A DNA stretch of 64,000 bases from Uranotaenia lowii (lineage: Eukaryota > Arthropoda > Insecta > Diptera > Culicidae): the NCBI RefSeq assembly GCF_029784155.1, contig NC_073692.1:241137756-241201755 (forward strand), given 5' to 3'. Under the pieces are notes generated by a model. That model made no database searches. It saw only the letters and a list, made by a program, of their open reading frames with translations, and had not been told where the DNA came from. The translations under genes were made by a program, and so were the position numbers. Shown one piece after another: positions 11,872 to 21,481 of the stretch; position 1 is the first letter of the stretch; each line of letters starts with the position of its first letter.

Positions 11872-12363
11872 TATAGCATAAAAAATAAAAAATAAACCAT
11901 ATACGTAGATGAGGTTTCGTATGCAGTAGAGTGTTTATTTTCATTTTTTTCCGGGATCCCGAGAATTCCCGGGAAAAGGATCGTCAAATTTCCCGATTCC
12001 TGGAAACGCAAAAATTGTCGGGAAATGCACACTCTAATGATATGGTGAACAATGTCGATTCCGCTTGGACGAAACAACTGCATTTTATCAGTTTTACAAA
12101 AAAATAGATATTTATGCAACAAGTTGAAAAAAGTGGATTGTTTCAGCACGAATCCAATAATAACGTCCAGTGCTCAAAAAAATCCAACCGTTGTAATAAG
12201 TTGCATACAAGTTTTCAACCTGAAGAAACAAATAATAGTTTTACACTTTCAAATCAAAACACTTTTTCGAAAAATTGAAAATAACTTCTTTTTGACATGT
12301 TTTTTTTCGGTAGGAAAAACAAACATTTTAGTGCGAAACTGCAGGACAAACTATTTTAACTGT

Positions 12364-12610
12364 AGGGGAGAATGAGGATACCTGATACCTGGGATGCTTG
12401 ATTCCTTCGCTATATCTAGAAACTGGAATGTTTTACAAAGATCAAATGTTCTAGAATAAAATTACTAAAAAGGACAAAACCACAATGCTGTTATCTCATA
12501 AAAAATTCAAAAATTTTATTGAACTTTATTTGAAAAACATTAAACAAAATGTGACTTGAAGATTCCCACATGAAAAAAAAAATTATATCAAAATTTTATT
12601 ATTATAAGGC
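12364..12610 (-). repeat. Fragment of ATACTTGATCC family (copy C)
   Basis: It starts GGGGAGAATGAGGATACCTG. The following 200 bases, including AATGTGACTTGAAGATTC, run as the inverse of the right part of copy B, ending without the second terminus. Confidence 0.5.
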
Positions 12611-13204
12611 TATGATCATTTAGTATCCGGGCACATCTGAAAACATAATAAGCCTAATAATAGAATTTTTTAAAAAGAAAAACATAGTTTCTACCTTTTG
12701 TCCTTTCTAGGACCCAGTATTTCAATTGACGGTTACAAAATATTCAGAGCTTGAAATTTCGATATTGATTCGATATTTCTTCAAATTTAAAATATTACAG
12801 CAGAACTTTTCAATCAAACCTTCAATTGAAAATGATAAAGGAACGTTAATTTCGACGATTAATTAACAACAATTATTTTAGTTTCGATGAACAATTTCAA
12901 AACATGATATTCTTCCCTGGTCTGAAATTTATTTTTGAATTCGGATTTAGTTTCTTTTTAAATCTAGGTTAAAATTGATGAATTCTTATGTTCGAAGCTT
13001 TAAACTCTGGTTAATTCCAAATTTTAAATAGCATTCGTTTTTTTTTGTTTTCTGAAATATTGATATTAGATTTGTAAGCTTAATTTCTTAGTATTTATTT
13101 TTATGCAAATGTCTAGCTCAAAATAAGGTACATAATTTCAAATAATTTATTAATGATTTGCGGAAAGAACAATGATTCAAAACGTTGAAAATCTTTATTG
13201 GCAC
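12611..13204. other. AT-rich stretch, nothing recognised
   Basis: No coding frame, TIR pair or tandem repeat is visible. Confidence 0.4.
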
Positions 13205-13647
13205 GTGCCCTATTGTCCGAAAAATATTTATACACCAACAGTGTGGGTAGAGGATAAAAAAACCAAAATAAAGTTAGAAAGTTATTTGAAAAACAAAAGA
13301 TAAATGTTAAAACTTGTTCATCTTTTTCTCGATTCCTTAAATTTTCTATGAGGATTAAAACTTAAAAAAAAATGCGAGAAACTATGTCATCATCATTTTG
13401 CAATCATTAACCCTTCGTTTCATAAAGTAACAAATTTGTTACAAATAATGTATGGAAAAAGTGAAAAATCGTATTTTATTTTAATTTTTTTTCTTGATGT
13501 ACTCATCATTTCCAACTGTAAAAAATGATTTTTAAGGAAAATCAAGGAAATCAAGGGTTAAATTGAGTTATCATTACATTATTTTTTAAATAAAAATTGA
13601 ATAATTGTGTGGTATACAAATGTTGCATGATGTTTCGTTTGACGGTA
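13205..13647 (-). repeat. MITE fragment, TACCGTCAA family, inverted
   Basis: Blocks such as ACACCAACAGTGTGGGTAG and the end GTTTCGTTTGACGGTA match the family in reverse orientation. The opposite terminus is absent. Confidence 0.55.
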
Positions 13648-15693
13648 ACGTATCGAGAAGGTACAGTTCGGGTCATATAGACCCTAACCGCATATGAGAA
13701 CAACTAACATGCGTTTTAAATATCCTAACGACTTTTCGAAACACTATTATGTGTAGTGACCTTACTTGGTTGAATAATTCTACTGAATCAAAGTAATCGA
13801 AAGATTCCCTATAATTCAACCACGCACGGTATAAGAAAAGTTCAGGTACCGGTATTTCGATAGCAACTTACCATCTTCTTCAGTAAATTCTTCGGTCGAA
13901 AACGCTTTTCGAAACAGTTTTCGAAAGTTTAATACAGTAGATTTATATATGTTTTTATCAAATAACTTGCTGTTTACCTTTTTTATATATAAAATATTCG
14001 TTTATAATTTCTTATTTATTAAAAAAAAAAAGAAATTAAACATATTGCGTCAAAAAACAACGCTTTTGGATTCAAGTATTCGATTGATATCTAGCTGTTC
14101 CGGTCCATTTTGGCGATAGTCAAATAAATGTTAGCAGCAGTGAGACAACTTGTTCCGAAGAAAAACACCAAATCTAAAACACGTGTCCGGAATCCAAACA
14201 CGAAAGACTGGATCAGTTTTTTTTTCCTCTTTGAAAAGGACTCCAAAGAAAACAAAAGAAACTTGGTCGATGCCGAATCTACTCCAAACATACATAAGTG
14301 GAGTAGGGCGATGTCTTCTCAAAGTGGCCAGCAATGGTTTCGTTTCGTTTCCTCTAGCCTAAAAATTGTCTAGCAGATGTTTGTAGAGGATTTTGATTCC
14401 AGGCTTTTGTTCGAGTTTGATTTTTCCGATTCTATCTACTAGGCGCTAGAAGAAAAAAGTGTTACGACAAAAAATACTACGGAGGATGTGGGAAATACGT
14501 TGGCAGCTTGTTTTTATAGTTGATTAGACTTTCATCGACTTTTTATTCATAAACTTTTAATGAAATTTTATCGTTTGAAGGATCCCAAAAACACTACAGG
14601 ATTTTCCGAGAACTTTGAATAAATTAAGCAATAGGTGCGGGATTGTGCTAAACGTCCTCGGAATCTTCAGGAGGTCGTCACGAGTGTTATCGGCAAAAGT
14701 TGAGTTGTTAAGTGGTTGTTTCGCCGTGTTGATGTGGTCGTTTCGCTTTCCCTGATCCGGAACTTGCGCTAGCCCGAGGCAAGGAAGAGACCCACACTTT
14801 CGATATAAAAGAAAAGTTTCATGCCTATAAAAATTCCATCAATGATTATGCTTCGAACGCGCCAAGCTAATGGATCGAAATAAATCATGAAAATTGAGCC
14901 CGACTAGGCACAAAACGACTGACTAGACGAGGGAAATTTATTTCCGGAAAATAGAGAATAAAACCCAACAGCAACAGCAAGTCCTCGCAAAGGCTGGCCA
15001 GGGCTGGAACAAGTTGTTGTACCTACTTTTACGAGAATGGATTTTCTTTTCTGCTGTTCGATCACATTATTTCGAAGTGAGTGTTTTTGACTACCTTATG
15101 AAACTCGCCCGGGCTAAAGTGTGGAGTTTTTATGTTTTCTGCTGGCGATAAGTGGGGGGTTTGGGGGGTGACCAGTGTACCCTGAGAATCCGGAGGAATG
15201 AAGCTTCGAAATTTGATGTATAGGTTGCGATTTACTCCAGCACTGTAGCTGGTATGGTGGATGAAGCTGATGTTTATCCTCAATTAAAGTCCATAAAATA
15301 GACATCAAAGATGGGCGGAAAATGATGCAGGTCTATGGCAACAGAATGTTTATTGGCGTCGTAAAGAATTCAATTTGTGAAGAAGAAGCATTTCGTCTAT
15401 ATTTCTGAAAATTGTTGCACGTTGGCTGTTATCGATTAATTTATGCAGTGGAAAGCGATCAACGTTTGAGAAAACCGGAATTTGGCAATCAGTTCAAATT
15501 TATTGTAGGGAATTATTTTAAAATTCAATTAATAAAAGACACAAATACAATAAATGATTAGAATCGTAATAAATTATTTCAATAATTTCAGTAAAATAAA
15601 TTGAACTGATATGAGCACATCGGTAGAATTCACATTTTTCAAATGACGTTTAGTAAAGAGAGAAATTTCTTGAATATAAGACAAAATAAATAT
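13648..15693. other. Non-repeat DNA, no gene called
   Basis: The interval 14640-15320 is the least AT-rich part and looks like host sequence, but its short frames overlap on both strands and none is convincing. Around 14100-14370 several overlapping frames arise from lysine-rich A-tracts and look fortuitous. Confidence 0.35.
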
Positions 15694-15706
15694 ATCCATA
15701 ATTGTT
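15694..15706 (+). repeat. 13-bp target-site duplication, left copy
   Basis: ATCCATAATTGTT here is repeated at 21184-21196, on either side of the I-type element. It lies directly against the element's poly(A) tail, which reads as T on the plus strand. Confidence 0.9.
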
Positions 15707-15955
15707 TTTTTTTTTTCCTTTATTAGCTAAAAATACAATATATAGGCTCATTGGTATTTACCATTACGAAGCCGGGAGTCTGAGTTACTATTTACATATA
15801 AAAGGTTAAATGCTATTCGAATAAAATGTTGAGTTTTTCATAATATTTCAATAAGTTATCCGTATATCCGACTTGATAGGATAAATAAAACAGCGGCGGG
15901 TTTCCCTCCATCGTCTCGGTTTCAGATCATCTCGTTTCAGGAAAATCGTTTGATG

Positions 15956-18900
15956 CTACAACTGTAATTTAGTTGCAATGATGAATCTGTTAATAGCTGT
16001 CATCGTTGTAATATCCTGGTTGGCGATGATATCGCGAAGAGGGACGTCACTCGGTTTTCCAAATCTCCCAAGTTCTGCTAATAATTCTTGACGGTGTGTA
16101 CTAAAACGTTCGCAATTCCAAATAAGGTGATCGATTTCTCCGTAATCTTCGCCACACTCGCATAGGTTAGAAGTGATAAGTTGGATTCTGAACAGATGTG
16201 CATTCTGAGTAATATGATTCGATATAATGCGCGACATATTTTTGATGAATAATCGTTCTACGTTAAATTTTGCGAACCAAGGAGCTTTACTGACAGCAGG
16301 CAAGATACTATAACAATATCTACCAAGATTACTACTGTTCCATATTGACTGCCACGAATCAACCAACCGATTTCTCAACATAGGATAAAAGTCTCGAATT
16401 TCTTGTTCCCGATGATAAACCTCTCCATTCAAAGCACCATTCTTAGCTAGGGTGTCAGCCATCTCATTACCAAAAACTCCGTAATGAGAGGGAACCCATA
16501 AGAACGAAATGGAGTAATCTAAATTGTTCAAATTAGCAATTACATCCCTGGTTTTCAAAACCATCTGTCCAGTTTTACCAGAAATCTTGAGTTTCTTCAA
16601 TGCTTCTAAAGCACTAGCCGAATCTGAGCAAATGAGATAAGAGTCAACAGGAAGACTACTGATATATACACATGTGTAATATATTGCCATAAGTTCCGCA
16701 ACAAAAATAGAACATGGAGATTTGAGAGAAAAACTAGCTTCATGATCAACATTAAAAACCCCAAATCCTACACAATCCTGATAGGCTGAGCCATCCGTGA
16801 AAAAAACTTTTCGTGTTGGATATATTGATATTTTTTCCAAGCATAAATTCCGTAAAAATATTATATCAGAGGGAGTGGGAAGATTCAAGTTTTGATGAAT
16901 GAGGGATAGATCAATTGATGAATTTAAATTCAATACTAGAGTATTTGATTCATAATAATGTGAAAGATTTGAATACGAGGAATTGATTGTTAAACAATCT
17001 CTATAGGAGGTCAACAATTTACATTCCGGATTACATTCAAATAGTGTATCTAAGCGATCCATTAATAATGAATTAGTTATGTGACCATTTATCAGAAACC
17101 TACAGTTCAATTCATTAAATCGAAGCTGCAGTGGAGGAACTCCAGCAAGAACTTCAACTGCTAATGTATGAGTTGATGTCATTAATCCCAAGCAAATGCG
17201 TAAGCATCGAAATTGAATACGTTGCAACTTAATAATGTGACATTTTGCTGCTGATTCAAATAAAAAACAACCATACTCCATGACCGACAAAATTGTTGTT
17301 TTGTATAATTTAATCATATCGGTTGGATGCGCTCCCCACCAAGTACTAGATATTGTTCTCAAAAAGTTTATCCTTCTTTGACATTTTCTTACAAGATATC
17401 GAATATGACATCCCCAAGTGCATTTTGGGTCATAAAAAACTCCTAGATATTTGAAACCATCCGCCTTTATTATTTCAGATCCATATAAATTAAGTTTTAT
17501 TTGAGATGGATTGTGTTTACGAGAGAAGACAACTAATTCAGTTTTAGTTACTGATAGTTCTAAACCAATTTCTGTAGCCCAAGAAACTAGATTATCTAAA
17601 GATAGTTGTAAATCAGATTGGACTTTTTTCGATACTTTACCCGAGGACCAAATACATGCATCGTCAGCATATTGGACCAATGAACAGTTGCTTGTTAAAC
17701 ATGAATCTATGTTTGATACATATAAATTATAGAAAAGGGGACTGAGGGATGAACCTTGAGTGAGACCGATCATGCTGTGTCTAACTATTTTAACTTCATG
17801 ATTCTGAGAAAAATGTAAAATTTTCAACGATAACAAATTTGAGAGAAAACTTAGCATTGTTTTTGGAACCCCAAGACACGATAATTTTTCACAGAGAATA
17901 TCAATCCGAACTGTATCATATGCACCTTTTACGTCGAGAAATACAGCAACCAATTCTTCGTGTCGAGTGAAAGCAATTTGTATGTCAGAAGCAAGTAATG
18001 CTTGACAGTCTCGTGTGCTCCGATTCTGTCGGAATCCGTATTGAGAAGGTGAAAGAATTTTATATTTCTCAGCCCAGCAATCTAAACGAAAATGAATCAT
18101 TTTTTCAAAGGTTTTCCGGAGGCATGGCAATAAACCAATTGGTCTATAAGAGTCTGGTTTGGATGAATTTTTTCCAGGCTTTAAAATGGGTACTATTTTG
18201 ACAAATCGCCAGTCATCGGGAATAGAATTATTTTTGAACATCCAATTTAAAGAAACAATGAGTAGTTGCTTAGCGTTTGTCGGAAGATTTTTGATTAGTG
18301 AAAATTTAATACCGTCTATTCCTGGAGCTGTATTATTGCAATCTGATAAAGCCATTTCCATTTCATTTAAAGTGAAATCATTTTCAAGATATTCGAATGT
18401 TGTTGAGGAATGTTCAAATGTTGGTATATTTGGGGGTACAAAAGGTGGACAAATAATGTTCGAAAAATCTTCTAACCAGTCTGCATTATACTGTTGTTCA
18501 TTATTTATACTTGGTTCAAAATTTCGAAGACGACGGGCTGTATTCCATAGAACTGACATAGCTGTTTCTCTATTCAATGATTCAACAAATTTTTTCCAAT
18601 ATTCCCTTTTTTTAGTTTTAAAGATTCTTCTACTCATCGCTTCTAATCGTTTATAATTCAGATAGTCGTTTATACTACCGGAAGACCTAAAGAGCTTAAA
18701 AGCTTCTGACCGCTGGGAGACAATTTTATTACAATCACTATCCCACCAAATATTCGGAGGTTTACGTCTAGTTTGATTCTCACAGAATGGTTTCGTTTGA
18801 GCTTGATGTGCTGCAACCAAAATCAACTTTGATAGATAACCATAAATATTGGAGGCAAGGAGCCCCTCTGTATTATCTACTGCATCTGAAATAATAGAAT

Positions 18901-19639
18901 TATATTTGTTCCAATCAATGTTTTTGCAAATGTCCATGGGAATCAAAAAAGAACTGTTTGCTCTTTCTACAAATTTAATGACAATAGGTAGATGGTCGCT
19001 ACCAGCTGGATCAGATAAAACTGACCATGAAAAATTAAAAGCAATTGATGATGAACATAGGGAAAGATCAACACGACTGCATCTGGAGGGGGGTGAAGCT
19101 ACACGTGTAATTTCTCCCGTGTTAAGAATGGTTAATCTGAATTCATCTAAAATATCGTATATTATTCTTGCTCGAGCATCATCGTCAGGCTCACCCCAAG
19201 CACAACCATGGGCATTGAAATCACCAAGTAAAAGATATGGGCTTGGAATACTGTTTAACAGGGTTTGAAAAAAATGGACTGAAATATTACAGGATGGAGG
19301 GATGTATAAGGAAACAATCGATAGTTTTTCATTATCTAACTGAACGGAACAAGCCACAGCTTCAATAGGATGGATATCAGGTAAATTTATTCTATGGAAC
19401 GAGTAGTTATTTTTAATAGCTAATAATACACCTCCAGCTCTGGTTAATCTATTACTGCATATAACATTAAAAGACGGAATATTTAAAGTGAGGTCATCTG
19501 TTAGGAATGTTTCTGAAAGAGCAATGCAATCCGCGGAAGTCTGATTAATAAAAAATCTAAGGTTTGATTGCTTTTGAAGAATACTTCTGCAGTTCCATTG
19601 TAGGAACGAAATTTTTTTTAATTGATTTGATCTAGCCAT
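15956..19639 (-). CDS. ORF2: endonuclease, reverse transcriptase, RNase H polyprotein
   Basis: This frame of about 1227 residues supplies the enzymes for target-primed reverse transcription. Near the N-terminus the APE-type endonuclease shows FLQWNCRS, SETFL, LLLGDFNAHGCAWG (about 137-150) and GSDHLPIV (about 213-220). The reverse transcriptase runs from about 440 to 720, with SYRPIGLLPCL, the aspartate in FLDVKGAYD, GLTQGSSLSP and the catalytic YADD near 657-660. RNase H follows with FFTDGSAY near 946, an ELMA glutamate, CSDSASAL and WVPSHYGVFGNEMAD. A C-terminal CxCx...HxxxxC cluster (CECGEDYGEIDHLIWNC) is usual for the I group. The frame is open further upstream only from a TTG, so I chose the ATG at 19639. 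That ATG overlaps the ORF1 stop as ATGGCTAG, which suggests termination-coupled reinitiation. No inactivating lesion is seen. Confidence 0.93.
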   Translation of the reverse strand: MARSNQLKKISFLQWNCRSILQKQSNLRFFINQTSADCIALSETFLTDDLTLNIPSFNVICSNRLTRAGGVLLAIKNNYSFHRINLPDIHPIEAVACSVQLDNEKLSIVSLYIPPSCNISVHFFQTLLNSIPSPYLLLGDFNAHGCAWGEPDDDARARIIYDILDEFRLTILNTGEITRVASPPSRCSRVDLSLCSSSIAFNFSWSVLSDPAGSDHLPIVIKFVERANSSFLIPMDICKNIDWNKYNSIISDAVDNTEGLLASNIYGYLSKLILVAAHQAQTKPFCENQTRRKPPNIWWDSDCNKIVSQRSEAFKLFRSSGSINDYLNYKRLEAMSRRIFKTKKREYWKKFVESLNRETAMSVLWNTARRLRNFEPSINNEQQYNADWLEDFSNIICPPFVPPNIPTFEHSSTTFEYLENDFTLNEMEMALSDCNNTAPGIDGIKFSLIKNLPTNAKQLLIVSLNWMFKNNSIPDDWRFVKIVPILKPGKNSSKPDSYRPIGLLPCLRKTFEKMIHFRLDCWAEKYKILSPSQYGFRQNRSTRDCQALLASDIQIAFTRHEELVAVFLDVKGAYDTVRIDILCEKLSCLGVPKTMLSFLSNLLSLKILHFSQNHEVKIVRHSMIGLTQGSSLSPLFYNLYVSNIDSCLTSNCSLVQYADDACIWSSGKVSKKVQSDLQLSLDNLVSWATEIGLELSVTKTELVVFSRKHNPSQIKLNLYGSEIIKADGFKYLGVFYDPKCTWGCHIRYLVRKCQRRINFLRTISSTWWGAHPTDMIKLYKTTILSVMEYGCFLFESAAKCHIIKLQRIQFRCLRICLGLMTSTHTLAVEVLAGVPPLQLRFNELNCRFLINGHITNSLLMDRLDTLFECNPECKLLTSYRDCLTINSSYSNLSHYYESNTLVLNLNSSIDLSLIHQNLNLPTPSDIIFLRNLCLEKISIYPTRKVFFTDGSAYQDCVGFGVFNVDHEASFSLKSPCSIFVAELMAIYYTCVYISSLPVDSYLICSDSASALEALKKLKISGKTGQMVLKTRDVIANLNNLDYSISFLWVPSHYGVFGNEMADTLAKNGALNGEVYHREQEIRDFYPMLRNRLVDSWQSIWNSSNLGRYCYSILPAVSKAPWFAKFNVERLFIKNMSRIISNHITQNAHLFRIQLITSNLCECGEDYGEIDHLIWNCERFSTHRQELLAELGRFGKPSDVPLRDIIANQDITTMTAINRFIIATKLQL

Positions 19640-20957
19640 CGATATTAACAAACATTCCAATGGGTGGCCAGTAAGAGATGATCTTCTTAACTATTATTTT
19701 CAAAATGGGTGTCAGGTTAAGTAAAAATTCTTTCCAAAAATTATCCAAATTCAAAAAATTTGAAAGTAATTCTATTATTTGTGTGAGTGAAAACTTTTGT
19801 GAATGCTCCTCGGATTTTTTTTCTTTAGCTTTTTCTGGAATTAACGGAGGGAATTCAGTATCATTCAATGGGAAACCTGGTGGATTGATTACAGCATTGT
19901 TTCTTGGAATAGGTTTCGGATTTTCAACTGGTTTTGTCTTCTTCTGGTGGTTTGAAGGGTGAGATCTTTTTCGTCTTGGAGGCTCATAAGAGCAGTGAGC
20001 TATCTCACTATCTTCTTCTGAAAGATCTTCCAATGAACTAAACGCATTACTGTCAGCAAAACTCTCTAATCCAACAGATTGAACAATCTCGGCGTATGAA
20101 AGCTTTGAATTTTGATGTAGTCTAGCTTTAGCAACTTTGACTCTCTGCTTGTAGCTCGGGCAATCTTTTTTGGACTCATGAGTTCCTTTGCAATGCAAAC
20201 ACAAATTCTCAACAATCTGACACTCGCTCTCATCATGTAAATTCCCACATTTCCCACATCGTGGTTTGTTAGCACATAACTTCTCTGTGTGACCAAATCT
20301 TTTGCATTTGATGCATAACATAACTTTCGGGGTGTACAAACTTACCGGAATGAGAACCCCGTCAATTTCTAGATTACTAGGGAGTATAGTACCTGCGAAA
20401 GTAACTCTTATCGCATGGGACGATGGAACAAAGCTTTTGACTCCATCTTTGATTTGCGCTTCTAATAGTTGGTTGCATTCTAGAACTGGAACACTAGCAA
20501 CACGTGGATCCTTAAATCTTCCCCGACCCCTCTCCATAATATCTTTTAGAGCAAGTTCATCTTGGTTAATCACGCAATTTATTTCCACTTTAAGGCTAGG
20601 GATGTAAACTCTATATAGATCAGACAATTTTTTATTGGACACCACGTTGTTGGCATCTGCTCGTCTGGCAAACACCATGCGAACCTTACCATAAGACACT
20701 TTCTTAATTTCTTTAATGGATGAAAACAAACTGTACACTTCAGCTGAGATTAATAGGACATTGATAGGTTTTGTAGGATGTTTCTGACGGACAAATACTT
20801 CAAATGGACCTGTTACAGATTCTGGGTATTGTCGAGAACGATCTTCGATTGGAAGAGACATGACTTTCAAAGATGGAAGTGAAGATTGAGATGGACTATC
20901 AATTTGGATATCTGTATCTTGAGAGGCAACAGTATCCTCACGGACCTGTTCCTCCAT
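19632..20957 (-). CDS. ORF1: gag-like nucleic-acid-binding protein with three CCHC knuckles
   Basis: The 441-residue product begins with ATG at 20957 (MEEQVRED). A mid-region resembling an RRM-like fold of non-LTR ORF1 proteins (PINVLLISAEVYSLFSS, KVRMVFARRADA) precedes three consecutive knuckles: CIKCKRFGHTEKLC, CGKCGNLHDESEC and CLHCKGTHESKKDC, at about residues 217-266. A serine/acidic linker and a basic stretch (RRKRSHPSNHQKKTK) follow. In I-type elements this protein coats the element RNA and chaperones nucleic acids in the RNP. It shares eight bases with ORF2 in a different frame. The reading frame has no stop or visible shift. The RRM assignment is inference; the knuckles are seen directly. 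Confidence 0.9.
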   Translation of the reverse strand: MEEQVREDTVASQDTDIQIDSPSQSSLPSLKVMSLPIEDRSRQYPESVTGPFEVFVRQKHPTKPINVLLISAEVYSLFSSIKEIKKVSYGKVRMVFARRADANNVVSNKKLSDLYRVYIPSLKVEINCVINQDELALKDIMERGRGRFKDPRVASVPVLECNQLLEAQIKDGVKSFVPSSHAIRVTFAGTILPSNLEIDGVLIPVSLYTPKVMLCIKCKRFGHTEKLCANKPRCGKCGNLHDESECQIVENLCLHCKGTHESKKDCPSYKQRVKVAKARLHQNSKLSYAEIVQSVGLESFADSNAFSSLEDLSEEDSEIAHCSYEPPRRKRSHPSNHQKKTKPVENPKPIPRNNAVINPPGFPLNDTEFPPLIPEKAKEKKSEEHSQKFSLTQIIELLSNFLNLDNFWKEFLLNLTPILKIIVKKIISYWPPIGMFVNIDG

Positions 20958-21150
20958 GCTTTGGCCTTAAGGGCCAAGCCCTCTGGTTCGCACTTATTGA
21001 AACTCAAATCTATTTATTTTTATTTGGGATACTTCTTGAAAATCGAATCGAATACTTAGCTTGATTGAATGCGGGAACAAACAATAGGGGCACAATCTGT
21101 TAAACTTATCACCACACAACTACCACACGAGGCGCTCGATGAGAAAAAAA

Positions 21151-21185
21151 CGACCGTTACCCACGAGTGATGCGAAACGAATGAT
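21151..21185 (-). promoter_or_regulatory. Internal pol II promoter of the I-type element: Inr and DPE
   Basis: On the minus strand the junction reads TCATTC, an exact match to the arthropod initiator TCA(G/T)T(C/T), with the A at 21182 as +1. At +28 to +32 (21155-21151) lies GGTCG, which fits the DPE consensus RGWYV at its required distance. A TATA-less Inr/DPE pair at the very 5' end lets full-length copies carry their own promoter, as known for Drosophila I and jockey elements. The initial T comes from the flanking target. Confidence 0.7.
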
Positions 21186-21196
21186 CCATAATTGTT
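21184..21196 (+). repeat. 13-bp target-site duplication, right copy
   Basis: Identical to 15694-15706. Confidence 0.9.
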
Positions 21197-21481
21197 ACAT
21201 CCCACTAAATTCCAAACAAATAATGTTATTTTTAGGCAATTTTTTTAAAATTTTCATATTGTTTCTTTTTTCAAACTTGAATATTTCAAATAACACATTT
21301 TGTTTGATTTTGTCAAGTGACAAATAATATGTGCAAATTTTAAACATAATTTCGACTTGAATTTTGACTCATAATTTTCGTTTGATTTAAGCTCACAATT
21401 AAAGCGGTCAAAGATTCCCTTAAAAAATAAAAAAAAATCTGAAAATCAAGAAAATCGATTAAACACTTTCAAAACGTCGAG

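Larger units (their letters stand above)
15707..21183 (-). mobile_element. Full-length I-type non-LTR retrotransposon
   Basis: The 5.48-kb unit has a 13-bp target duplication on both sides, a 5' end CATTCG at 21183, a 226-base 5' UTR, two open ORFs, and a 3' UTR with AATAAA close to a short poly(A) tail at about 15707-15717. Gene order is zinc-knuckle ORF1, then endonuclease, reverse transcriptase and RNase H in ORF2. RNase H plus three CCHC knuckles points to the I group (I, Loa, Nimb or relatives); I cannot fix the clade by eye. Intact ORFs, tail and duplication suggest recent insertion and possible activity. Confidence 0.9.

Noticed and set aside
17511..19268. Plus-strand frames opposite the I-type ORF2 (for example 18159-18656)
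   Set aside because: They are antisense shadows of a conserved polyprotein frame and show no motif.
19640..19660. ORF2 start at the upstream TTG (19660)
   Set aside because: The first ATG (19639) overlaps the ORF1 stop and needs no unusual start codon.
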